Positions 25,618 to 34,999 of a stretch of 64,000 nucleotides of DNA are shown one piece after another. The position numbers were made by a program, and so were the translations under genes. This DNA comes from Rhizobium sullae (GTDB lineage: Bacteria > Pseudomonadota > Alphaproteobacteria > Rhizobiales > Rhizobiaceae), in the NCBI RefSeq assembly GCF_025200715.1, contig NZ_CP104144.1, forward strand, positions 1,798,001-1,862,000, given 5' to 3'. How positions within the stretch are numbered: the first letter of the stretch is position 1; each line of letters opens with the position of its first letter. The notes below the pieces were generated by a model. That model was not told the origin of the DNA. It made no database searches and was given only the letters and a program-made list of their open reading frames with translations.

Positions 25618-28600
25618 TCACATTGCCGCTTTCTGAACGGTTCCAGAATGGCTCTGGATCAGCTGGCTGACAACCTGCTCGGCTTCGCCTGCTCCCTCGT
25701 TTCCACTGCTACGGCTAGCCACGCGCTCCCGGAGACGGGCCACAACATCGCCGATGGTCGTGCCATCGCTGATGCCGCTCAGCGGAATGTCGAAACCGGT
25801 CTTCTGCTGGAAGCTCATGCCGAGTTCCATCGCCATCAGGCTGTCAAGGCCGATATCCTTCAGCACCTTTTCCGGCGTGATCCCATCTTCGGTGACACGC
25901 AGGATCGCCGCGATTTCGGCGGCGACCAGCTTATGGAGAAGGGCCTGGGCTTCATCTGCGGTCTTTCCGGCAACCATCGCCTCGAGATCGATGGTTTCGC
26001 TGTCATTGGCCGTCTGGCTGCTTCCCGCCTGGCGCATGATCGTTTCGAAGAGCGATTTCCCGGCAATTGGCAAGAGCCGCGCCGCACTCCAGTCGACCTC
26101 GGCGATCATGACGGTCGCACCCTCGATGAGGCCCCGATCGGCGAGAATGTAGCGCTCGACCTGCTCCAGCGCATCGCCCGCCTTCAATGCCGACTTGCCG
26201 ATCCGCTTCGAAAGCACCTCGTTTACCTCGGCGTTGCGCGCGAGGTACCCTTTGTCTGCAATCGCGCCGAAGCCAACCGCCAGACCGGCAAGGCCGGCTG
26301 CGCGGCGTTGGCGCGCCAGACCTTCCAGGTAGCCATTGGCTGCGACATAATTCGCCTGGCCCGGATTGCCGAGCATGGTCGTCGCGGACGAGAAAAGCAG
26401 GAAGAGATCGAGGTCGTCATCTGCCGTCAGCCGGTGCAGGATTTCCGCGCCCTTGATCTTGACGTCAACGACGGGCCGGTTGCGTTCTGCCGTGAGGTTT
26501 GAAAGCAAGGCGTCGTCAAGGACCATGGCTGCATGGACGATCCCCTTCAGAGGCGCCTTGGTCCGCAATTCGTCAAGCAAAGCGGCGACTGCCTTCTCCT
26601 CGGTAATGTCGCAAGCATGCACGCTTGCCGTGACACCCTTCTTTGTCCATTCGGCGATCGCTTTGCGGGTCTCGTCGTCGGCAACGCCCTTGCGCGAACA
26701 AAGCGCGATCTTCCGGGCGCCTTTCGAAACCAGCCAGTTTGCGGTCGCAAGGCCGAATCCACCGATGCCGCCAGCCACCAGGAAGATGCCATCGGAACCG
26801 AAATGAAGCGCCTTGCCGGGTGCCGGCAGGACCTTGTCCTTGCCGATGACCGGCGGACGGACAACGATCTTGCCGATGTGGCCGGCATTCTGCATCAGTC
26901 GGAAGGCGCTGCTGATCTCGTCGTAGCCGAAAGCGCGATAAGGAATCGGCACCAGCTTTCCGGCAGAGAACAGCTCTCCGATTTCGGTGAATATCCGCTT
27001 CGTGAGTTCCGGCACGTTGACGAGGAGTTGATCGGCATCGATGCCAAAATAGCTGATATTGCGGCGGAAGGGTCTCAGCCCAATCTTGCGGTCCGAATAA
27101 TAGTCGCGCTTGCCAAGTTCCAGGAAGCGGCCGAACGGCTTCACGAGTTCCAGGCTGCGCTCCATGGCTTCGGAGAAGAGCGAGTTGAGAACCAGATCGA
27201 CACCGGCGCCATCGGTAAGGCTGCGGATATCGGTCACGAAGTCGAGGGAGCGCGAGTCGAAGACATGATCGGCGCCAAGCGTTTCCAGGAAACGACGCTT
27301 CTCGAGCGTTCCGGCAGTGGCAATCACCGTCGCGCCCTTCAGTTTTGCAATCTGCAGGGCAGCCAGGCCGACACCGCCTGCGGCACCATGGATCAGGATC
27401 GTCTCGCCGGGCTGAATGCGGCCAAGCTCGACCATGGCGTAATAGGCCGTGAGGAAGGCGACCGGCACAGTTGCTGCGGCGACCGTATCCATCCGTTCGG
27501 GCAGCTTGGTGACGCCGTCCCGGCGAACTCTCACATGCGTCGAAAAGGCGGCCGGGCCGATACCCATCACCTTGTCGCCAACCGCCAAATCGCTGACGCC
27601 CCTGCCCGCTTCGACAACACGTCCGGCAAACTCCATGCCGATCGTGGCGCCGGCAAAGCCGTCTTCCAATGCCTCCTCGGGCAGCAGGCCCATCGCCCAC
27701 ATGACATCGCGGAAGTTGAGACCTGTTGCCTCGACCGCGACGACGATCTCGTCGTCGGATGCGGCCGGTACGCCACAAGCTTCCCAAGCGACACTGTCGA
27801 GGCGTCCGGCCGAGTGCTGGCGGATCGTAGCCGCGGCATAGCCGCCGGTCATCCGTGCAGACGAAGCCGAAGGCCCGGCAACGGCGCGCAGTTCACGGAC
27901 CTCGCCGGTTGCCGTGTCGAGCACCCATTCGCGGTTTGCGCCATGCGATCCAAAGATCGAATTCACGATGCTGGAAAGACGCCGATCGCCGGCCTTCGCA
28001 TCGAGCATGTGGACGTCCAGGAATTCATACTCGTTCTGCAGCACGCGCGCGAAGGCCCAAAGTCCGGAGTTCGCACCGTCGGTCCCCGCGCCGGAAAGCG
28101 GCGAGCCGCCGGGCGCAGTAATCAGCAGCTGCGGCCGGCTGTTTTGCGCAGCCTCGCCGGACTGCATGTAGACGGCAAGCGCTTCTGCAAACGCCGCAAA
28201 TGTGACGAGCCGATCCTGTGACAGCTTCGATGGGTCTTCCTTCGATGCGCACTCGGCATAATAGACCGCACGCACCGGCTGGCCCGCAAACTTGGAGAAG
28301 GCTTCGGCATAGGCGGACCTTGGCTGGTCGGCCGCAACGGATATTGTTGCCACCCCGCCGAAGTCCGAGGCGTGGTTTGCGCCTTCCCCGATCACAAGCA
28401 ACGGACCATTATCGGCTCCGGCAGCCGATGGCTTTTCGGTAACTGCCTTCGGTTGCGCAACCAGCGAAACGAGCCGGCCCTCCGGATACTCGGCTTCCTC
28501 GACTTTCGCATCCGCAAACCCAAGCGAATGCGCAAGGTCCTCGATCTGCCGGGCGGTTCCGAGCTTTCCGATCGGAAATTCCGGAGACTGGCTGCCTGCG

Positions 28601-31600
28601 AACCAGCCGTCCGACAGGCCGAATACGAAGTCGTTGAAAGCGGAAGGCGCGCGCTCGGTAAGGACGAGCGCCGCGCCGTGAGCCGCTGCCTTGCGCACAC
28701 CAGCCTGGAGCGCCTCGTCGCTGGAAAGATGCTGCTGGCTCTGATCGCCGGCAGCGACAACCAGATCGACTGCTGCCTGATCGCCGAGCTGATCGGGGTC
28801 TGCGACAATGACATGCGCACTGTCTTCGAAGGCAAGTTCCAGCGCGCGCCGGGTGTTTTCGCGCGGTTCGGCAATGACGAGCAAAGCGCCGTGTTCGGCT
28901 GCCGCCAGGGCAAGCTTGCGGCTGAAGGCGGTCGAGATCGACCCGGCTTCCAGAATCCGACGGGTACCGCCTTTTTTCGCCTTCAGCACGCTATCGACCA
29001 TGCCGCTTACGACGGAAAGGCGCCGCAAACTCAACGGCGAATGGACGAGAACATGTTCGAGCGTCGCTTCGCTGACTGACTTCGAAGACGGAATGTCGGC
29101 GCTCTGTTTGAGGGCTGCGATCTTTTCGAGAGCGTCTCGATGCGCATCGTTGATGAGGACGGCCTCCGCGATGCGGCCGGCATCTTCACCATAGAGTTCC
29201 CGCAGAACCTCGCCGACCGGCGGCAGCGTGAATTCTGTCGCAACGGTCCATTTTCCATCACCGGAAGAGGCAATGCCGGCATCTTCGAGGCTGAAGAGGC
29301 AGCTGGTGAGGAAGGATCTGAACGCGGCATCGCCGGGAAGATTGCCAACTGCAATTGAGCCATCCTTTGCCGCGACCGCAAGCGCGATCTCATGACAGGC
29401 GCGATAGACGGCGGCGTCGAGCAGAAGGGTTGCGTTATTCAGCGCCACGTCCGGGGCGCCGGCAATGACAGGGAGTGCACGAATCTCGGAGGTCGCAGCA
29501 AAGCGCGTTGACGGAACGCTCTCATAGTGGAACGCAACGGAATCCAGCGTGTGGTGGCGCCTCAGATATGTCCGGCGGAAGCGGCAATCGTCGAATGCGG
29601 CGACCTGTGTGCCGGCATCGTCGAACATCCGAAAACGCACTTTGATCGAATTCTGGCTGAACCGCTCGATCCCGATCGTCGCCTTGACGACCGGCCTTAC
29701 GGAACGCCTGACGCGAACCGAGCCGAAGCGCACGGGGATATAGGGCGCGCCTGCCTGGTCGCCCGACAACTGATCGAAGAGCGCCACCAGACCGTGAAAC
29801 GCAGCATCGACCGACATCGGATTCAGATTGTAGCGCAGGTAAGGATGGGCAGGCTTTTGCGCCGTCTTAAGATCGACCTCTATCAGACCGTGCCCGAAAG
29901 CGACGGCCTTCGACAATAACCGGAAATGCGGACCATATTGCAGGCCGAAGCGCTCAGCCGTCTCATATGTCTTTTCCGCCGTTAGAACCGACTTGACTTC
30001 GCCGGCGACGGGAGCTGCGCGCTCATCGGCCACAGCGTCGATCGTCTTGCGCACCCGGGCAACGGCATGAACGGTCCAGTCGTCATTGCTCAGCCGCTCG
30101 CGCGAGCGGATTTCGATGTTGCCGGTTTCGGGAGAAAGAACCGTCGAAAGTTCGGCGATGCGGTCATGCCGCAGTTCCAACGGCCGGACGATCTCCAGAT
30201 TTCCGAGCTCGACCTCGTCCGTATCATAATACTGCTGAGCAGCCGTGACGGCGATCTCGATGAATCCGCTGCCAGGCATGATCGCCTTGGAATCCACGAC
30301 ATGCTCTGCAAGGTCTGGCATCAGGTTGGCATCGACATGGTTCTTCCAGCTCGATCCGTTCGGATCCGTCCGCCAACCGAGCAGCGTATAAGGCACACGC
30401 TGATCGCGGCCGAAGATGTCGATCTCGTCGCTCGTCGGCTGTGGACGCAATTCCACCTTCTCGAACGGCAGCGGCGGAAGTTGAATGAAGGCATTGCGAC
30501 TGGCGGCATTGCGTGAACGAAGCGGAGAAACGCCATGCGCGACGGCACGCGCGAAGGACTGCGCAACCGGATCGCGGCCGGTTCCGCTTTCGCGCAAAAG
30601 CGTCGGGATTACGGCCGCTTGATGCGAAATATTCTTGGCGATGTCCGTCACGTAGTTCGAAAGGATCGGCCGCGGCGAGATTTCGATGAAAAGGTTGCAA
30701 CCCATTTCCATCGCGGCTTCGCAAGCGTCCTTGAAAAGCACCGGATCGCGCACGTTGCGCCACCAGTAAGCCGTGTCGAGCGTCTGCCCATCTGCATGGC
30801 TGCCCGTGACCGTGGAAATGAACGTGCCGACGCCGGCATCCGGCTCGAGATCCGGCAGATCGTCGAAAAATGCATCCTTCGCCCGATCGATGATCGGATG
30901 ATGGAACGGATAGTTGATATCGAGCACATGCGCCACGATCTGCGCCTTGCGGGCGGCGTCGCGGAAAGCTTGAACCTGGTCTGATGGGCCGGAAATCGTT
31001 ACTGAATTCGGGGCGTTGATGGCTCCGATGCAGATATCCTCGAAACCGTTCGCTTTTGCAAAGGCTAGCGCGGCATCCGCGCCCATGACGACGGCTGCCA
31101 TCTTTCCTTCGCCAGCGAGCAGGTCCTGATGCTGCGAACGCTTGGCGACGATCGCCACCGCTTCTGCGGCCGTCAACGCCTTGGCGGCGTAGGCGGCGGC
31201 AATCTCGCCGACCGAATGGCCCAAAACAGCATCGGGCCTGAGACCCTGCGCCGAAAGGCAGTCGGTCAACGCCGCCTGCACCGCAAACAACATCGGCTGC
31301 GCGATCTTGGTGTCCGCGAGCCGTTCCTGCAGGTCTTTGGAAAAGAGCAGATCGGTCAGCTTTTCGCCGAGGTAATATTCAAAAAGCGCGCTGTAGGACT
31401 GGAAGCATTGGCGGAAATGCGCATTTTCGCGATAGGCGTCCACGCCCATGCCCGGCCACTGCGAGCCATTTCCGGCAAAGACAAATGCAACCCGCACGCC
31501 GTGGCCAGGTACCTCCCCGCGCTCGCCAGCTGTCGGCTCACCCGCTAGATGAGCCTTGATTGCCGAAAGCACCGCATCGCTATCTTTCGCTTTGACCGCA

Positions 31601-33060
31601 AAACGGTGGCGCATGGCCTCACGGTTCGCGGCCGCCGAAGCGACGAGTTGGCGCGCCTCCCGCGTTTCGGCCTGTCCAAGACGCTGCTTGTAGTCCTCAA
31701 GCAGGCCCTCGAGTGCCGAGGCGCTGTGAGCGCTTGCCATGAAGATGACGCGATCACCCTTCGCCTGCGGCTCAGGCGGCGCGACAGGATCCGGATCGCT
31801 GATGACGACATGGGCATTGGTGCCGCCAAAACCGAACGAGTTCACGCCCGCAAAACGCGGGGTTTTCGCAGGCATCAGCTCGATCGCAGAGGTGTTGACG
31901 CGAACGTTCAGGCTCTCGAAATCGATGTCCTCATTGGTCCGTTCGATATGAAGAGTTGCCGGCAAGAAGTTGTTTTCAAGGGCAATAACTGCTTTCAGCA
32001 GACCGAAGAGGCCGGACGCCGGTTCGGTATGACCGATATTCGACTTGATTGAGCCGATCGGGACCGGCGCGCGACGGTTTTTGCCGATGACGCTGCCGAT
32101 CGCCCAGACTTCTGCCGGATCACCGACACGTGTACCGGTACCATGGCCCTCGATGAAGGCGATGCGGTTCACATCGATATTGGCGCCTTCGTAAACCGAC
32201 TTCAGGAGCGCAGCCTGCGCCTCGCGCGACGGGAGAGAAATGCCATTGGTACGGCCTGACGAATTGACGCCCGTTGCATGAAGGCGGGCGTAGCTGCGGT
32301 CCCTTTCGCGCAGAGCCTTGTCGGTGCGGCGAAGCACCAGCACGACGCCACCTTCAGCGCGCACATAGCCGTGGCCATTCGTGTCATAGGCACGGCACAG
32401 CCCTTCCGGCGACAGCATCCGAGCCTGCGCAAAGCCGACGAAGGAAAGCGGATGCGCCAAGAGATTGATGCCGCCGACGATCGCCGTATCAATGTCGCCG
32501 CGATCGAGCGCCCGCACGGCCTGGTCGAGTGCGACCAGCGACGACGAACAGGCTGTATCGATCGTCATGCTTGGGCCTCGCAGCCCGAAGATATGCGAGA
32601 TGCGGTTCGAAACGATCGAAAGCGTATTACCCGTCATGAAATATGGGCTGCCGGTCGCAGGATCCTCGACGGCCAGATTGCCGTTATCGAGGCTCGATGC
32701 GCCCACATAGACGCCCACCTGCTCGCCACTTAAGGAAGCTGCAGGAAGATTGGCATCCTCAAGCGCACGCCAGACAAGGCTCAGCAAGATCCGCTGCTGC
32801 GGATCCATCTGCATCGCTTCGCGCTGGGAAAGACCAAAGACAGCCGGATCGAAATGATAGACGTCGGTAAGAACGCCGGCGGCGAAGGTGTAGGTCTTGC
32901 CCTGGATGCCTTGATGCGGGTGCCAGTAGCGGGCGAGCTGCCAGCGCTCGGCCGGGATTTCGGTGACGGTGCACGTCCCGTCCTCGAGAATTTGCCGCAG
33001 TTCATCCACGGAAGAAGCGCCTGGAGCAACGCTTGCGCGCCCGATAATCTCAATCGTCAT
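25618..33060 (-). CDS. rkpA: RkpA, multidomain fatty acid/polyketide synthase
   Basis: The 2,480-residue type I synthase has these domains in order: ketosynthase (1-430; active site DTACSSS near 171, histidines in EGHGTGT and KSNIGHTEPASG), acyltransferase (520-830; GHSVGEIAAAY), dehydratase (890-1180; AEHVVDSKAIMPGSG), a 550-residue middle region with a faint methyltransferase/pseudo-ketoreductase look, enoylreductase (about 1770-2080; GAAGGVGLAALQIAK), ketoreductase (about 2095-2290; AGGIGGFGLA and QANYVAANG) and acyl carrier (phosphopantetheine serine in GLDSLMAME near 2407). It makes a fully reduced acyl chain for K-antigen. The GTG two codons upstream is an alternative start. Confidence 0.93.
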   Translation of the reverse strand: MTIEIIGRASVAPGASSVDELRQILEDGTCTVTEIPAERWQLARYWHPHQGIQGKTYTFAAGVLTDVYHFDPAVFGLSQREAMQMDPQQRILLSLVWRALEDANLPAASLSGEQVGVYVGASSLDNGNLAVEDPATGSPYFMTGNTLSIVSNRISHIFGLRGPSMTIDTACSSSLVALDQAVRALDRGDIDTAIVGGINLLAHPLSFVGFAQARMLSPEGLCRAYDTNGHGYVRAEGGVVLVLRRTDKALRERDRSYARLHATGVNSSGRTNGISLPSREAQAALLKSVYEGANIDVNRIAFIEGHGTGTRVGDPAEVWAIGSVIGKNRRAPVPIGSIKSNIGHTEPASGLFGLLKAVIALENNFLPATLHIERTNEDIDFESLNVRVNTSAIELMPAKTPRFAGVNSFGFGGTNAHVVISDPDPVAPPEPQAKGDRVIFMASAHSASALEGLLEDYKQRLGQAETREARQLVASAAANREAMRHRFAVKAKDSDAVLSAIKAHLAGEPTAGERGEVPGHGVRVAFVFAGNGSQWPGMGVDAYRENAHFRQCFQSYSALFEYYLGEKLTDLLFSKDLQERLADTKIAQPMLFAVQAALTDCLSAQGLRPDAVLGHSVGEIAAAYAAKALTAAEAVAIVAKRSQHQDLLAGEGKMAAVVMGADAALAFAKANGFEDICIGAINAPNSVTISGPSDQVQAFRDAARKAQIVAHVLDINYPFHHPIIDRAKDAFFDDLPDLEPDAGVGTFISTVTGSHADGQTLDTAYWWRNVRDPVLFKDACEAAMEMGCNLFIEISPRPILSNYVTDIAKNISHQAAVIPTLLRESGTGRDPVAQSFARAVAHGVSPLRSRNAASRNAFIQLPPLPFEKVELRPQPTSDEIDIFGRDQRVPYTLLGWRTDPNGSSWKNHVDANLMPDLAEHVVDSKAIMPGSGFIEIAVTAAQQYYDTDEVELGNLEIVRPLELRHDRIAELSTVLSPETGNIEIRSRERLSNDDWTVHAVARVRKTIDAVADERAAPVAGEVKSVLTAEKTYETAERFGLQYGPHFRLLSKAVAFGHGLIEVDLKTAQKPAHPYLRYNLNPMSVDAAFHGLVALFDQLSGDQAGAPYIPVRFGSVRVRRSVRPVVKATIGIERFSQNSIKVRFRMFDDAGTQVAAFDDCRFRRTYLRRHHTLDSVAFHYESVPSTRFAATSEIRALPVIAGAPDVALNNATLLLDAAVYRACHEIALAVAAKDGSIAVGNLPGDAAFRSFLTSCLFSLEDAGIASSGDGKWTVATEFTLPPVGEVLRELYGEDAGRIAEAVLINDAHRDALEKIAALKQSADIPSSKSVSEATLEHVLVHSPLSLRRLSVVSGMVDSVLKAKKGGTRRILEAGSISTAFSRKLALAAAEHGALLVIAEPRENTRRALELAFEDSAHVIVADPDQLGDQAAVDLVVAAGDQSQQHLSSDEALQAGVRKAAAHGAALVLTERAPSAFNDFVFGLSDGWFAGSQSPEFPIGKLGTARQIEDLAHSLGFADAKVEEAEYPEGRLVSLVAQPKAVTEKPSAAGADNGPLLVIGEGANHASDFGGVATISVAADQPRSAYAEAFSKFAGQPVRAVYYAECASKEDPSKLSQDRLVTFAAFAEALAVYMQSGEAAQNSRPQLLITAPGGSPLSGAGTDGANSGLWAFARVLQNEYEFLDVHMLDAKAGDRRLSSIVNSIFGSHGANREWVLDTATGEVRELRAVAGPSASSARMTGGYAAATIRQHSAGRLDSVAWEACGVPAASDDEIVVAVEATGLNFRDVMWAMGLLPEEALEDGFAGATIGMEFAGRVVEAGRGVSDLAVGDKVMGIGPAAFSTHVRVRRDGVTKLPERMDTVAAATVPVAFLTAYYAMVELGRIQPGETILIHGAAGGVGLAALQIAKLKGATVIATAGTLEKRRFLETLGADHVFDSRSLDFVTDIRSLTDGAGVDLVLNSLFSEAMERSLELVKPFGRFLELGKRDYYSDRKIGLRPFRRNISYFGIDADQLLVNVPELTKRIFTEIGELFSAGKLVPIPYRAFGYDEISSAFRLMQNAGHIGKIVVRPPVIGKDKVLPAPGKALHFGSDGIFLVAGGIGGFGLATANWLVSKGARKIALCSRKGVADDETRKAIAEWTKKGVTASVHACDITEEKAVAALLDELRTKAPLKGIVHAAMVLDDALLSNLTAERNRPVVDVKIKGAEILHRLTADDDLDLFLLFSSATTMLGNPGQANYVAANGYLEGLARQRRAAGLAGLAVGFGAIADKGYLARNAEVNEVLSKRIGKSALKAGDALEQVERYILADRGLIEGATVMIAEVDWSAARLLPIAGKSLFETIMRQAGSSQTANDSETIDLEAMVAGKTADEAQALLHKLVAAEIAAILRVTEDGITPEKVLKDIGLDSLMAMELGMSFQQKTGFDIPLSGISDGTTIGDVVARLRERVASRSSGNEGAGEAEQVVSQLIQSHSGTVQKAAM

Positions 33061-33284
33061 GTTCACCCGGTGTCGTTATGGCGGTAGTCGGCAGAGGGTG
33101 GATATCAATGCCAGCTAAAGTTCACATCATAAAAGATACGGCTTGTCACCCGAAAAAATCGTATCTGTGGTTGTATTCCCATAACTTTCAATAACAACCG
33201 TAACCGATTGTAAACAAAGGAAGGAGCTCCATCGTTTCCTCACGAAGCCCCTTCGAAAAGCACAGCAATGATCAGCCGCTAGAT

Positions 33285-34463
33285 CTAATCGTTAATGTTA
33301 TTGTAAACTCCGGCGCTCTGCGCAGCAATACCGACCGGTTGCCCGACAATACCCAGGAACATACGTAGATCAACTGCGGGATGACGCGAGATATAAATAA
33401 CATCGCGATTCTTGACTGGGAACGTCTGTCCGACGATCAAGCTATCCGGATGACTCATGTCGAAACGGTAGACGATCGGATAGCGGCCGACGCTGTCAGG
33501 CGCCAATCCCTTATTCAGCAGTTCATGGAACCGCTGGCTTCCAAGCAGGCTCATGACGACATCCGGTTCCTCATAGCGGAACAGGAAGTATCCTTTTGCA
33601 TCCGTTGCCAGGTCGTTGCCACCTCGACCGAGTGCTACCGCCTCAAGCAAGTTCAGATCGTTCGCACCGAAATTAATGCGTGCATTGAGATTGGCAGTGC
33701 CAAGAATTGTAAATGTCCGCGGGTCCTTCGACACGAAAATCCGGTCGCCGGGCTGGACGTAAATGTCCTCCGACGGATTTTCGATAATCGATTTCAGAAG
33801 CGCGGTGCCGGTTTTCTTGCCACGAACGAGCGTAACGTAGGCCTCGTAGGGCTGCGCCTGCGAGCCCCCTGCCTTTGCAAGCACTTCGGTGATCTGCTCG
33901 CTGACCAAGCTCAGCGGCACCTGGGATGGCTTGCCGACCTCACCAGAAACCGTCACGTTTCGCGACGCCGTGCTGACACTCGTCACGATGACGTCCGGCT
34001 CGACGGCTTTGTTCGCCAGTGACGCAAGAATTGCCTTACGGGCTTCTTCAAGTGTCTTGCCCTCAAACTGGACCGATCCTGCATAGGGAATTGCGGCCAT
34101 ACCATCTGGCTGCACTACGATATCGAGGTTCGTCTGCTTCGATTCCGTCGTCGAGAAGAGCCCGTCGCTGCCTGCTTCGAAAATCGTAACCTTCAGGTGG
34201 TCCCCGACACCGATCACCACGCGGCCAACGCCACCACCGATGCCAAAACGGCGATTCAGAGCAGTCGTCACATAGTTGGAAACGAGAGTGGCAGAGCGGC
34301 TGTCAACGTCGACGATATCAAAAACGGCAGCGTTACGGCGGCCGACTTCTGCAGCGGATCGCCCAGCATCCTTGTTAATTGTATCGGCATGTGGCCCCTG
34401 CGAAGGCAACCCCTGGCAGCCCGCCAAGGCGAGGCAGATCAACACAATACTCGATCGAACCAA
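33285..34463 (-). CDS. rkpU: RkpU, outer-membrane polysaccharide export lipoprotein (Wza/KpsD-like)
   Basis: The protein has a lipoprotein signal (MVRSSIVLICLALAGCQG, lipobox LALAGC) when started at the TTG at 34463, which has GAGGGA six nt upstream. A longer frame from 34574 would bury the signal. The polysaccharide export domain (GVGDHLKVTIFEAGSDGLFS...LDIVVQPDGMAAIPYAG) is followed by two SLBB-like repeats (VTVSGEVGKPSQVPL and FTILGTANLNARINF). It should form the outer-membrane channel for K-antigen. The gene lies 224 nt upstream of rkpA on the same strand, the order known as rkpUAGHIJ. Confidence 0.85.
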   Translation of the reverse strand: MVRSSIVLICLALAGCQGLPSQGPHADTINKDAGRSAAEVGRRNAAVFDIVDVDSRSATLVSNYVTTALNRRFGIGGGVGRVVIGVGDHLKVTIFEAGSDGLFSTTESKQTNLDIVVQPDGMAAIPYAGSVQFEGKTLEEARKAILASLANKAVEPDVIVTSVSTASRNVTVSGEVGKPSQVPLSLVSEQITEVLAKAGGSQAQPYEAYVTLVRGKKTGTALLKSIIENPSEDIYVQPGDRIFVSKDPRTFTILGTANLNARINFGANDLNLLEAVALGRGGNDLATDAKGYFLFRYEEPDVVMSLLGSQRFHELLNKGLAPDSVGRYPIVYRFDMSHPDSLIVGQTFPVKNRDVIYISRHPAVDLRMFLGIVGQPVGIAAQSAGVYNNIND

Positions 34464-34999
34464 TTGATTTCCCTCAACATCGACAGAACCGCTCTTGCTG
34501 GTCGCCGCCGAACTATTTGCAAAAGATTCTAATTGGCACCTGCAAAGCACACTGAACGTCTCACAACAAGCCAATTGGCGGACCGATCCCTAAAAAAATC
34601 ACAGCTGCGTTATCAATGCCATAGTGCAGTAACGGCTCGACCACCCTCCCGCAAGCAGCCCCAGCCAACTATCTACAATTTGAGTTAAAGGCGCTTAAAC
34701 AAGCCGGAGTGCGCCAAATCTTGCCGGTCCGCTAAAAGCATCGCGATGACGACCGCGGCGCTTGTGTCCATGCAAGGTCCCCGGTCCAGTTGCTCGGTTG
34801 CTAAACTATTATTGACTGCTCAACCGATCCATGCGGCCAACGCGACATAGCGGCAAGATGCCAAGGATCCCAGGTGGCGCGATCTGCGCCCGCGAAGCCG
34901 CACTTAAAGCCACTCGCCCTGAACGAAGCTGAAACCCGCGGCGCGGCTTCCAGAGCGTTGGGGTCCTTGTGGGCTCTTTCAATCATCTCGGAGAGTTGC
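34464..34999. other. intergenic stretch upstream of rkpU
   Basis: No convincing gene is present. A 71-codon frame (34801-35016, minus, TTG start) beginning MRKYYEQLSEMIERAHKD overlaps the end of the preceding KpsC/KpsS-like gene. It could be that protein's lost C-terminus after a frameshift. The remainder should hold the rkpU promoter; I cannot point to clear -35/-10 boxes. Confidence 0.4.

Noticed and set aside
26533..28221. A 562-codon plus-strand frame opposite rkpA
   Set aside because: It is a high-GC antisense shadow of the enoylreductase region, where the minus strand shows all synthase motifs.
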